A stretch of 64,000 bases of DNA from Bin87 sp963692995 (lineage in GTDB: Bacteria > Chloroflexota > Dehalococcoidia > Lucifugimonadales > UBA3495): the NCBI GenBank assembly GCA_963692995.1, contig OY843611.1, positions 1,550,001 to 1,614,000 on the forward strand, in the 5' to 3' direction. A model generated the notes under the pieces. It was not told the origin of the DNA. It was given only the letters and a program-made list of their open reading frames with translations, and made no database searches. This document shows positions 8,097 through 16,170 of this stretch, piece after piece. The position numbers and the translations under genes are program-made. Numbering within the stretch: the first letter of the stretch is position 1; each line of letters begins with the position of its first letter.

Positions 8097-10010
8097 GAAC
8101 GCGACGGCGAGATCGACACGGCCACCGGCATCCCAACCGCGCGCCGCGTAATAGTCGGCGATCATCCCGTCCAGCTCGTGAACCGTCAACCCGATGCCGG
8201 CGGCCACTCCATCCGGCAGCGGTTCGGTAAGCGTGCGCGGCGGCAGCGTGTCGTCCGAGCGTCTCCAGCCCCAGCGCTGATTGTAGGCTTTTTTCAGGTC
8301 GGCGATGCCAGCGACAGTTTTGCGCAACTCGACGGCATCGAAGTCTTTCCAGCCCGTGACCATCCGGTACACTGCCGCAGACTCTTCCCAAAAATCGGAA
8401 AACGCCCGTCGCAGGAACTTGCACCAGATCAGCGAATCCAGCGCGGCGGCAAAATCTTCGCTGTCCACCGCAATACGCCCCCGCCTTTCGTCAACGGTCA
8501 GCCGGTCCACTTCAGGCGAGAAGTCAGCGTCATACGCAGACGTCCGGTTGTGACACGCGCCACGCGGGGTCGTTGCCAGTCCCAGCGCAAGCGTCTTCAG
8601 GCTGCGCGGTTCGTAACCCGGCATCTCCAGTCCCTTAACCTGCATGGCCCAATCCGACGAACCACCCCCGATCTTTTCGGCTGCCAGCCGGGTGCCGTCG
8701 GCGAGCAGATTCCCCAAATAGCCGCGCCGCCGCCCGATGTCGTCCAGCAAGTCGATGATGGCGTCCCCCTTTCCGAACTTCAACCCTTCCTCCGAACCGG
8801 CCGATGTTGTAATGTTCCCGCTGGGCAACAACCCGCGCTCCGCCGTTTCAATAGCCCAGGCGACCACTCCTCCGGCGGAGATGGTATCGATACCCAACTC
8901 GTCGCAACGGCGCGCCGCTCGAATAATGGCGTCCGGGTCACCCACGCCCACCAACGGCCCCAGGGCAAATAAACTTTCGTATTCCAGCCGCGCGGTGGCG
9001 GGTTTTTCCGGTTTTCCGTCGCCGTCTTTTGGCGATACGGCGACGATTTTTTCGCACCCAATAGTGCAGTTGGCGCAATGTGCCGACTGCATTTGTTTGG
9101 TCTGATGCAATACCTCGCCGCTCACCGCCTCCGCATCGGCGAAGGTGGATTGTTGGAAATTGCGCGTGGGCAACGTGCCCAGGCGGTTGAACACGGACAC
9201 GTTGGCAATGGTGCCCAGCTCCCGATACTTGGCGGTAGCCGGGCCCAGGCTGCGCCGGCTGAGGTCGCGGGCGTACCGTCGCAAGCTCTTCGGGTCGGCC
9301 ACGGTCGGATCCGCCTCCGCGCTGCCGCGGACCGCGATGGCTTTGAGCCGCTTACTGCCCATGACCGCCCCGGGCCCGCATCTGCCGGCCTGCCGGCCGC
9401 CGTCGTTGGCAATGCTGGCGAAACGGACCAGGTTCTCCCCGGCCGGCCCGATGCAAGCGACCCGCACCGGTTTTCGGTTGCCGTCCGCCAATTGGGCCTT
9501 TACGGCCAACTCCGTATCCATGGTTGACAAGCCCATGAGATGCCCGGCCGGCCGGATGCGCGGCGTACTGTCAATATCGATGTGTAGCAGGCACGGCTCC
9601 GGGGCGCGACCGGTGATGACCAATGCGTCGCCGCAGGCGCGTTTGAGTTCCACGGCCAGGTGGCTGGACGACAACCCATCGGCGATAAACCCGGTTAGCG
9701 GCGACCGAGTCATCACGGCGAACTTGCTAGACGTCGTGAGGCCGGTCCCGACGAGGGGGCTCGTGACGAAAATCAGGGGGTTGTCCGGCTCCAGCGCGGT
9801 GTCGAGCAGATGGCGGCGCGCCGAATCAGTCAGCGTCTCGCCGTCAAGATCAGACGCCGGCCCCCCGTATCGATGCAGCAGCCAAGTCCCCAAACCGATA
9901 CCGCCGATGGTGGCGCGCAGAACTCGGGCCGGGATCGGATCCTGGCGGTAATCCCCGGACGCCAGATCCACAACCAGCGCGAAACCCCGGTAGCCGAAAA
10001 GGGTATCCAT
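8091..10010 (-). CDS. Aldehyde ferredoxin oxidoreductase family protein
   Basis: A 639-residue tungsten/molybdo-bispterin enzyme of the AOR family, which oxidises aldehydes to acids with ferredoxin as acceptor. The [4Fe-4S] ligands are C312, C315 and C319 (HCANCTIGCEK) and C530 (SLIWCKF). The pterin block CGPGAVMGSKRLKAI (211-225) and TTPRGACHNRT (480-490) match the family. It closes an operon with a MoaD-like sulphur carrier and mobA, consistent with cofactor supply. No ferredoxin or second subunit is adjacent, so the electron partner must be elsewhere. Exact substrate unknown. Confidence 0.9.
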   Translation of the reverse strand: MDTLFGYRGFALVVDLASGDYRQDPIPARVLRATIGGIGLGTWLLHRYGGPASDLDGETLTDSARRHLLDTALEPDNPLIFVTSPLVGTGLTTSSKFAVMTRSPLTGFIADGLSSSHLAVELKRACGDALVITGRAPEPCLLHIDIDSTPRIRPAGHLMGLSTMDTELAVKAQLADGNRKPVRVACIGPAGENLVRFASIANDGGRQAGRCGPGAVMGSKRLKAIAVRGSAEADPTVADPKSLRRYARDLSRRSLGPATAKYRELGTIANVSVFNRLGTLPTRNFQQSTFADAEAVSGEVLHQTKQMQSAHCANCTIGCEKIVAVSPKDGDGKPEKPATARLEYESLFALGPLVGVGDPDAIIRAARRCDELGIDTISAGGVVAWAIETAERGLLPSGNITTSAGSEEGLKFGKGDAIIDLLDDIGRRRGYLGNLLADGTRLAAEKIGGGSSDWAMQVKGLEMPGYEPRSLKTLALGLATTPRGACHNRTSAYDADFSPEVDRLTVDERRGRIAVDSEDFAAALDSLIWCKFLRRAFSDFWEESAAVYRMVTGWKDFDAVELRKTVAGIADLKKAYNQRWGWRRSDDTLPPRTLTEPLPDGVAAGIGLTVHELDGMIADYYAARGWDAGGRVDLAVAFS

Positions 10011-10016
10011 CTCGAA

Positions 10017-10334
10017 TCAACCCCCGGCCTGGTTGGGCAGCAGCAGCAGCGTGTCGCCCTCTGCCAATTGGAGGAGCGCGTCGGGTTCCGCCGGCAGGAA
10101 CGCCAAGCCGTTCCGGTTCAGTACGTAGCCGTCGGCGATGGCGCCACTCTCTGAAAGAACCGTGCCAACAAAATCAGGACACGCCTGGATCAATTCGCGG
10201 GCCAGGTCCGCAACGGTCGCAGCCCCATCGAGGGAAAGCGTTAGCGCATTCACCCTCGCCCTCATGCGCGCCAGGCCAAATAGCTCCACTTTGACTAATA
10301 CGGATGCGTTGGCCATTGGGGCGTTGGCGGTCAT
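10017..10334 (-). CDS. MoaD/ThiS-family sulphur carrier
   Basis: A 105-residue ubiquitin-fold protein ending in the Gly-Gly (LLLLPNQAGG) that is activated by adenylation and thiocarboxylation. Length and the terminal diglycine fit a MoaD-like small subunit of molybdopterin synthase. It overlaps mobA by 4 bases (10331-10334) and lies 6 bases from the AOR gene, so it probably serves pterin maturation for AOR, or may be an AOR-specific carrier. No MoaE partner is in the window. Confidence 0.82.
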   Translation of the reverse strand: MTANAPMANASVLVKVELFGLARMRARVNALTLSLDGAATVADLARELIQACPDFVGTVLSESGAIADGYVLNRNGLAFLPAEPDALLQLAEGDTLLLLPNQAGG

Positions 10335-10948
10335 CGAGCCAACTCCAACGCCCGAGCCAGATCCTCGGGCCGGTTGATGTTGAAGAAACTCAACAGTTCC
10401 GGATCAAACTCCCGGACCTCAGCTTCGGGTACGTAGCGTACGGTTACGTCTTCAAAAAACCCGGATATTTTAAGTTGGCCGGCCCGTAGCTTCTTCTCAA
10501 CGGCGGAGCGACATTCCCGCGAATAGAACGCATGGGTTGGTTCAGGCCGACCAGCTATCTCCGGTACCACTGCATCCACTCCGTCGCGTAAACCCGCCAT
10601 GTGCTCCAGAAGCGGGGCCGAAAGGAACGGCATGTCGCAAGCCGTCACCAGTACCCAGTCGGTCCGTGCGGCGTCAAGTCCGGTGTAGATCCCGCCCAGC
10701 GATCCGCAATCGGGAAACACGTCCACCGCGGTGCGATGCCTGCCGTCCAAAGGCAGGGCGGCGGCCCGTTCCGCATCAGCCACCACGACCACCACCTCGT
10801 CGGCGCTGACGGCGTCCACCGCCCGTCGGATCACTCGGCGGATCAGAGGCTCGCCGTCAAAGGGTTCTAACGCCTTGTCCCGACCCATGCGGCGGCTCCG
10901 GCCCCCGGCCAGGATGACGGCAGTGATGTTTGCTTCGGTGTTCAGCAC
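10331..10948 (-). CDS. mobA: Molybdenum cofactor guanylyltransferase
   Basis: Transfers GMP to molybdopterin to make the dinucleotide cofactor. The 205-residue protein has the nucleotidyltransferase signature LAGGRSRRMGRDKAL (residues 13-27), the metal-binding CDMPF (about 103-107) and GSLGGIYTGL (about 83-92). The start is GTG at 10948; an in-frame TGA lies two codons upstream, so no longer start is possible. It leads the mobA/MoaD/AOR run. AOR-family enzymes classically use the mononucleotide form, so pairing with MobA is noteworthy. Confidence 0.9.
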   Translation of the reverse strand: MLNTEANITAVILAGGRSRRMGRDKALEPFDGEPLIRRVIRRAVDAVSADEVVVVVADAERAAALPLDGRHRTAVDVFPDCGSLGGIYTGLDAARTDWVLVTACDMPFLSAPLLEHMAGLRDGVDAVVPEIAGRPEPTHAFYSRECRSAVEKKLRAGQLKISGFFEDVTVRYVPEAEVREFDPELLSFFNINRPEDLARALELAR

Positions 10949-10951
10949 GCC

Positions 10952-11341
10952 TCAATCAGGTATTATTACCGTTGCGGTCAACAGGTCGATTAGCAACAGA
11001 ATGAACAGCTCTAATAAGATGACGCAGAACCCTAGAAAAACATAGCGTGTCCCCGCACGCTTTGAAGTTCCATCACGGCTGAGATCCGCTGGAGTAGCGA
11101 ATATAGTTTTGCCACCGATAACCACCAGTCGCAGGTAAACGGTGAGCGCTATTGCGATGATTACAAATTTGGCTAATTGCAGGTTCCGTATCAATGGCTT
11201 TTCTGATGGGTACGTAGGTACATCTGACGAAATGTCAATATTGGCGATTTCGCTGGCAAAGAATGCGGCGGCAAATACGGCAGTGGCGATGGTTATAATG
11301 CCCAAACAGATTTGATTCCAGTGACGCTCTTCTTCATCCAT
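10952..11341 (-). CDS. Small membrane protein, unknown
   Basis: A 129-residue protein with three hydrophobic segments (about residues 10-30, 55-75 and 99-125) and a polar loop containing a Lys/Arg-rich stretch. I do not recognise a family. It is only 3 bases upstream of mobA on the same strand and may be cotranscribed. Its base composition is visibly more AT-rich than its neighbours, which hints at a separate origin. Confidence 0.6.
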   Translation of the reverse strand: MDEEERHWNQICLGIITIATAVFAAAFFASEIANIDISSDVPTYPSEKPLIRNLQLAKFVIIAIALTVYLRLVVIGGKTIFATPADLSRDGTSKRAGTRYVFLGFCVILLELFILLLIDLLTATVIIPD

Positions 11342-11375
11342 AGTACCATCCCCTCAGTACACCCCATCGGCTATC

Positions 11376-11678
11376 TTATTTCCGGCTATGCCGCCAAGCG
11401 TCGGTCATCATCCATATGCCGGGGACGAACATGACGAGAAGTCCGATGGTTATGAGCATGGCGGGATGACGGGCATTCGTCTCCACTGCGCTCACCATTC
11501 CAAATACGAGGAAAGGCGATCCTGCTAATATGCCTAGCGCCCATGTCAATATTATCCACTGTATGTCGCGACGCCAAACCGAAAATAGTCTGTTAAGACG
11601 TTGACGTCCGTATCCATTAGGGGTTCCGCCGGCAGGAAACCTTCCGGATATTTCGTTACGCGTCGGTTCGCTTGCCAT
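11376..11678 (-). CDS. Small membrane protein, unknown
   Basis: A 100-residue protein with two hydrophobic segments (IQWIILTWALGILAGSPFLV and a second near residues 72-92) preceded by a basic N-terminus. The ATG at 11678 has AGAGG upstream; an in-frame ATG at 11750 would add 24 polar residues but has no ribosome site. No family recognised. It lies 34 bases upstream of the other small membrane gene and shares its AT-richer composition, so the two probably form a unit. Confidence 0.55.
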   Translation of the reverse strand: MASEPTRNEISGRFPAGGTPNGYGRQRLNRLFSVWRRDIQWIILTWALGILAGSPFLVFGMVSAVETNARHPAMLITIGLLVMFVPGIWMMTDAWRHSRK

Positions 11679-11800
11679 TTCCCGCCTCTTGGCGCCGTTT
11701 TGCAGCCCTTGCACCAAGTTTATCACAGACGACCGTTCATCATTTGCCACATCGTGTTACCCTGCGCTTAGCCCGACCCTAATCCGGAGGAACCGCCAAT

Positions 11801-12928
11801 ATGCCCCGGGCCGCCTTTATCTACGATGATGCCATGAGCCAGCACGTGCTGCGCGCCGACCACCCCATGCGCCCGATCCGCCTGCGTCGCACCTACGAAC
11901 TGTTGGACGCGTACGGCGCATTCGACGGAGTAGACTCGTTGCTGGTCTCCCCGACCCTGGCCGACGAAACCAGCGTCGGAGCATTCCACTCTCCGGACTA
12001 CATGGCTGCTGTGCGAACTTTCAGCTTGGGTCTAACCGGCTATCAGGCCCAACGGTTTGGTTTCGCCCAGGGCGGAGACAACCCCACCTACCCGGGCATG
12101 TACGAAGCGGCCCTGCTCAGCGCCGGCGCTACCCTGACCGCTGCCCGAATGGTGGCGGATGGCGAAGTCCCGGCAGCATTCAACATCAGTGGCGGTCTCC
12201 ACCACGCCGCGGCCCGGCGCGCCAGCGGTTTTTGCGTGTTCAACGATCCGGTACTTGCCATAATGTACCTGCTTGATCGAGGGTTGCGGGTCGCTTACGT
12301 GGACATCGATGCCCACCATGGCGACGGAGTCCAGGACGCCTTCTATAACGACCCCAGGGTATTGACCATTTCGGTCCACGAGTCGGGCCGGTTTCTGTTT
12401 CCCGGCACCGGCTTCGCCGGAGAGACCGGCGCCGGCGAAGGCATCGGTTACGCCGTTAACCTTCCTCTATACCCCTACACGGACGACGAGATCTATCTGG
12501 ACGCATTTGAAGCCGTCGTGCCGCCCTTGTTGCAGGCATTCGCACCCGACGTCCTGCTCACCCAATTGGGCATCGATTCCTATCACACAGATCCGTTGAC
12601 CCACTTGCAGGTGACTAGCCGGGGCTTCATCGCGGCGGTGACCCGTCTCGGCGCTTTGGGCTATCCCTGGCTGGCTACCGGAGGTGGCGGATACGACATC
12701 GGCGCAGTGGCGCGCTGTTGGAGCCTGGCCTACGGCATCATGTGCGGCACGGAGTGGCCCGACCGCATTCCGACTATTGCGGTGGAGTCCTTGGGGAAGA
12801 CCAGCCTCCGGGATACTGAGGTTCCCGACATACCCCCGCACATACGGGCCGACGCCAGGGCTCTGGCTGCGGAGAGCGTTGCGGCGATTAGGGACGCAGT
12901 GTTCCCGGTTCACGGCCTGGACCCGTAG
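11801..12928 (+). CDS. Histone-deacetylase-family (AcuC-like) protein
   Basis: A 375-residue zinc deacetylase of the arginase/deacetylase fold. The active site is complete: H134-H135 in GGLHHA, metal ligands D170 and H172 in YVDIDAHHGDG and D259 in LGIDSYHTDPL, and the GGGGY tyrosine loop. Bacterial members include AcuC, which regulates acetyl-CoA synthetase by deacetylation, and acetylpolyamine hydrolases; length and motifs fit AcuC better, but the substrate is inferred. The ATG at 11801 follows GGAGG. The next gene starts 59 bases downstream behind its own -10 box. Confidence 0.88.
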   Translation: MPRAAFIYDDAMSQHVLRADHPMRPIRLRRTYELLDAYGAFDGVDSLLVSPTLADETSVGAFHSPDYMAAVRTFSLGLTGYQAQRFGFAQGGDNPTYPGMYEAALLSAGATLTAARMVADGEVPAAFNISGGLHHAAARRASGFCVFNDPVLAIMYLLDRGLRVAYVDIDAHHGDGVQDAFYNDPRVLTISVHESGRFLFPGTGFAGETGAGEGIGYAVNLPLYPYTDDEIYLDAFEAVVPPLLQAFAPDVLLTQLGIDSYHTDPLTHLQVTSRGFIAAVTRLGALGYPWLATGGGGYDIGAVARCWSLAYGIMCGTEWPDRIPTIAVESLGKTSLRDTEVPDIPPHIRADARALAAESVAAIRDAVFPVHGLDP

Positions 12929-12946
12929 CCCGGCATGGCGATGGTG

Positions 12947-12952
12947 TATAAT
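12947..12952 (+). promoter_or_regulatory. -10 box before the restriction-modification genes
   Basis: A perfect TATAAT sits 36 bases before the methyltransferase ATG at 12988, with GGAGGGAGG in between. No convincing -35 is seen at 16-18 bases. Confidence 0.4.
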
Positions 12953-12987
12953 TAGCCGCCGTTCCGACCGCCCGGAGGGAGGCCGTT

Positions 12988-14232
12988 ATGGCCCGCCTGC
13001 ACCAGCACGATACTGACCTTGCCGATACAGCCGGCCATGCGCCGGCCTCAACCGCCCGGCAGTTGGCATTAACCCTTGACGGCCAATCGGATTGCGCCGG
13101 AGCTTGGGAAGACACGGCAATGCCCAGCCCCGCCGTCGAAAACCCCGATTATCTAACGCGGCAGTTGCTTACCTACATCGGCAACAAGCGCGCTTTGCTG
13201 GGTTATATAGGCGATGCCGTACACCGGGTCAAGCAGAGACTGGGCAAAGACCGATTGCGGGCGCTGGACGCTTTCAGTGGTTCCGGAGTAGTATCCCGTT
13301 TCCTGAAAGCCCACTCCTCCTTGCTCATCAGCAATGACATTGAGGATTACGCCGCCGTTATCAATCGCTGCTACTTGCGCAACAGGAGTACGGTTGATTA
13401 TGACCGGATATCGGGGATAGTGGCCGACTTGAACGACCGAGTTGACCACGAGACCTTTCCCAAAGGGTTTATTGAGGAACTCTATGCTCCCCAAGACGAA
13501 AGCAGCATCACCTCGACCGACCGGGTTTTCTATACCGTCAGCAATGCCCGCCGTCTGGACAATTATCGTCGGCTGATCGACGACACGCCGGCGGACACCC
13601 GCGATATGTTACTTGCGTCGCTGCTCAATAAGGCGTCGGTTCACGCTAACAATGCTGGCGTGTTCAAAGGATTCTACAAGAACCGCCACACCGGAATCGG
13701 ACAATATGGCGGTACGTCATCCGATGCCCTGCGGCGTATCAAAGGCAGAATTGATCTGGAAGCGCCGATACTGAGCCGCTTCGAATGTGAGTCCCAAATA
13801 TTCCAGGAAGATGCCAACCAACTTGCGAAGCGAATCGGCGGCTTCGATTTGGCCTATATCGATCCCCCGTACAACCAGCATCCCTACGGATCCAACTACT
13901 TTATGCTTAACCTGCTGCTGCATTATCAGCGCCCGGACCACATCAGCCGGGTGTCGGGCATACCAACGAACTGGCGGCGCTCCGGATACAACGTGCGGGC
14001 GAAATCGCTGCCGTTGCTACAGCAGCTGCTTGCGACGCTGGACGCCCGGTTTCTATTAGTGTCCTTCAATAACGAGGGTTTCATAAAGCCGGAGGCAACG
14101 CGGGCAATGCTAGGAGACATCGGTTCCGTGGAGGTTATGGAAACGCGTTACAATACCTACCGCGGCAGTCGAAATCTCCGTGGCCGCTCGATACACGTAA
14201 CCGAGCAACTTTTCCTCGTTGAAAAGAAGTGA
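12988..14232 (+). CDS. D12-class DNA adenine N6-methyltransferase
   Basis: A 414-residue Dam/D12-type enzyme that would methylate adenine in a specific DNA site. Motifs in order: YIGNKRALLGYI (63-74), DAFSGSGVVSRFL (94-106, SAM binding) and the catalytic DPPY (292-295) followed by NQHPYGSNYF. The first 50 residues are poorly conserved in appearance; an ATG at 13120 would remove them, but the 12988 start has a good GGAGG site. The next gene is an EcoRI-family nuclease 7 bases downstream, so this is the protective half of a type II system. It appears intact. Confidence 0.88.
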   Translation: MARLHQHDTDLADTAGHAPASTARQLALTLDGQSDCAGAWEDTAMPSPAVENPDYLTRQLLTYIGNKRALLGYIGDAVHRVKQRLGKDRLRALDAFSGSGVVSRFLKAHSSLLISNDIEDYAAVINRCYLRNRSTVDYDRISGIVADLNDRVDHETFPKGFIEELYAPQDESSITSTDRVFYTVSNARRLDNYRRLIDDTPADTRDMLLASLLNKASVHANNAGVFKGFYKNRHTGIGQYGGTSSDALRRIKGRIDLEAPILSRFECESQIFQEDANQLAKRIGGFDLAYIDPPYNQHPYGSNYFMLNLLLHYQRPDHISRVSGIPTNWRRSGYNVRAKSLPLLQQLLATLDARFLLVSFNNEGFIKPEATRAMLGDIGSVEVMETRYNTYRGSRNLRGRSIHVTEQLFLVEKK

Positions 14233-14239
14233 TGATACC

Positions 14240-14818
14240 ATGGCGCGCAGTGAGCAACTCCGGGGCCAACGCGGCGAAATCGTCAGGGAACTTCGGGGCG
14301 TCTATCCCGACGTTGATTTCAACTATCATTTTGATTCCAGCAAAATAAGTCCAGACGGCGGCTTTCTCTGCATCCGTGGTCGGAGTGGTGACCAGTTGAC
14401 CTATCCGATTATGATTTCGGAAGTCAAGAACCAGGGAACTAACGACAGAAGGGCTAGCGAGGGTTTGGCAAGGCAAGCACGTGGCACTGCTATTGAGCGT
14501 CTTGGCAAAAACCTCATCGGCTTGCGGACAGCTCTTATGCGGGAAAGTATCTTCCCGTTTGTTTGCTTCGGCTATGGGTGCGATTTCTAAGCGATTTCCT
14601 CAATCTTAGACCGCGTTTCAACGATGGCGATGTTCGGCGAGCTGAACAAAACCTACCTGCACAACCTAGAGGACGGCAAATTCAACCGGGGCAGTTTTTA
14701 TTTTCGAGAGGAACCTTGGACTGTGCCCGAAATGAGCGCAGTGATGAAGGACATAGCGGAGCGTTCGGTGCAGTATTACTTCTCGAAGTACCGTGAAGAG
14801 CGCTTTCGGCTACCGTAG
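14240..14818 (+). pseudogene. EcoRI-family restriction endonuclease with in-frame stop
   Basis: Residues 1-116 match the EcoRI fold: SSKISPDGG (PD motif, D39), ISEVKNQG (E61, K63, the ExK half of the PD-ExK site), GTAIERLGKNL and FPFVCFGYGCDF, in the order seen in EcoRI. A TAA at 14588-14590 then interrupts the frame, but the same frame stays open to 14818 and resembles the EcoRI C-terminal region (SSILDRVSTM, then FNRGSFYFREEPW). One base change, for example GAA to TAA, would explain it. Start ATG at 14240. The catalytic residues lie before the stop, yet the lost part includes the end of the core, so the truncated protein is probably inactive. Confidence 0.75.
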
Positions 14819-14837
14819 CCATCAAACGCGCTCGGCC

Positions 14838-15704
14838 TCACGGCCTGGACGTGTAGCCCTGGCGGCTGGGCGGCAAACAACGCACCGCAGTTGTTATGAA
14901 ACCGCTGTGGCCCACCATGCGATGGGCCGGGCGGACGCTGCGCCGCGAAACGTTCCAGCCCCTTTGCAGTGTCTCCGCCGTCTCCACCCGGCTAAAGCGT
15001 CCGTCCTCGTGCAACGCCAGTACCAGCTCCTGCACCTGTATGATGGTCGGAAGAAATGACAGCAGAATGCCTCCGGTGACCAGCGCTTCCGCCGCCGCCG
15101 TCAGCGCCCTCCACGGCTCGGGGAGGTCAAGTATCACCCGATCCACCGGAGTTCCCGCGATACCGTCGCCGATGTCCTCGGGCCTCACCTCCAGCCGGGA
15201 GATGTCCGGGATGACCGATTTCACGTTAGCCAGGGCTTTGGGGATAACGGCTTCGTTGATTTCGTAAGTGAGAACGCGCCCGGCGGGGCCAACCGCACGC
15301 AGCAGGGCCGTCGTAAGGGCGCCGGAGCCAAAACCCGCCTCTGCCACGATGGCCCCGGGGAAAATGTCCGCCATCGATACGATGTTGCCCAAATCCTTGG
15401 CATAAATGACCTGGGGGCCTCGCGGCATTAAACGCACATAGTCGCCCAGCGTCGGCCGTATCCCCAGCATCACGTGCCCGCGACTCGTGGTGTACCATCC
15501 TCCCGCCGGCTGGCCGATCACCGCGTCGTGGGCGACCCACCCCAAGTGGCAATGGAATTGCCCCCCCGGGGTCAGCGCCTCCTGGTAGGTTCGTCCCTTG
15601 CGATCCAGGAAGAGCGCGAGTTCGCCGGCACGGAAAAGACTATGGTTTGCGCCACCGTCCCGGCCGGCGTCGTCGATGTTGGTGTCATCAGCGGATGCAT
15701 TCAT
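14838..15704 (-). CDS. trmI: tRNA (adenine58-N1)-methyltransferase
   Basis: Forms m1A58 in the T-loop of tRNA. The 288-residue protein has the TrmI N-terminal beta part, GHVMLGIRPTLGDYVRLMPRG-like region around residue 75-95, the SAM motif VAEAGFGSGALTTALLRAVG and the catalytic-side DLPEPW motif (VILDLPEPWRAL). The ATG at 15704 has no ribosome site, but a TATAAT on the minus strand ends 6 bases before it, which points to a leaderless mRNA. It is convergent with the interrupted nuclease gene and divergent from the DUF2203 gene. Confidence 0.9.
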   Translation of the reverse strand: MNASADDTNIDDAGRDGGANHSLFRAGELALFLDRKGRTYQEALTPGGQFHCHLGWVAHDAVIGQPAGGWYTTSRGHVMLGIRPTLGDYVRLMPRGPQVIYAKDLGNIVSMADIFPGAIVAEAGFGSGALTTALLRAVGPAGRVLTYEINEAVIPKALANVKSVIPDISRLEVRPEDIGDGIAGTPVDRVILDLPEPWRALTAAAEALVTGGILLSFLPTIIQVQELVLALHEDGRFSRVETAETLQRGWNVSRRSVRPAHRMVGHSGFITTAVRCLPPSRQGYTSRP

Positions 15705-15709
15705 TGGTG

Positions 15710-15716
15710 TATTATA
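15710..15716. promoter_or_regulatory. Overlapping divergent -10 boxes (leaderless trmI)
   Basis: The near-palindrome GTATTATAC gives TATAAT on the minus strand (15711-15716) and TATTAT on the plus strand (15710-15715). The two ATGs lie 6 bases (trmI, 15704) and 9 bases (DUF2203, 15725) away, so both mRNAs would start at or just before their start codons. -35 matches are weak on both sides. Confidence 0.42.
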
Positions 15717-15724
15717 CAGCCGTT

Positions 15725-16123
15725 ATGCAGGAGCGAACTTTCACACTGGCTGAAGCCAACGACTTGGTGCCGTGGCTCGAAGAGCGCTTCCAGGCCATGG
15801 CTCCGCTGCGAGCCGAGCTGCTGCGCCAGCAGGAGAGCCTGCTCGCCCTCCTCCGCCGCCGCCGTAGCAACGGCCACTCCAGCAGCGAAGAGGAAATTTC
15901 GGAGACGCAACGCATCGTGTCGCAACTCACCCAACGGTTGCAGGATGCGGTGTCCGAGATAACCAGCCGTGGCATCCTGGTACGGGACATTGGCCGTGGT
16001 TTGGTGGATTTCCCTTCCTACCGGGCTGGCGACGTGGTGCACCTGTGCTGGCAGCGCGGCGAGCCTTCCATCGACTGGTGGCATCCTACCGATACGGGTT
16101 TCAGCGGGCGACAACGGCTATAG
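15725..16123 (+). CDS. DUF2203 family protein
   Basis: A 132-residue DUF2203 protein of unknown function. It starts MQERTFTLAEANDLVPWLEE, has a long helical region (about 20-80) with Glu/Gln/Arg-rich heptads that could form a coiled coil, and ends in GILVRDIGRGLVDFPSYRAGDVVHLCW followed by EPSIDWWH, the typical family C-terminus. The ATG at 15725 is the conserved family start. The gene is divergent from trmI and 47 bases upstream of the gamma-glutamyltransferase gene. Confidence 0.85.
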   Translation: MQERTFTLAEANDLVPWLEERFQAMAPLRAELLRQQESLLALLRRRRSNGHSSSEEEISETQRIVSQLTQRLQDAVSEITSRGILVRDIGRGLVDFPSYRAGDVVHLCWQRGEPSIDWWHPTDTGFSGRQRL

Positions 16124-16170
16124 GATACGATGGCATGACCCACTTGGACACCTACCCTTAAGGAGTTGAT

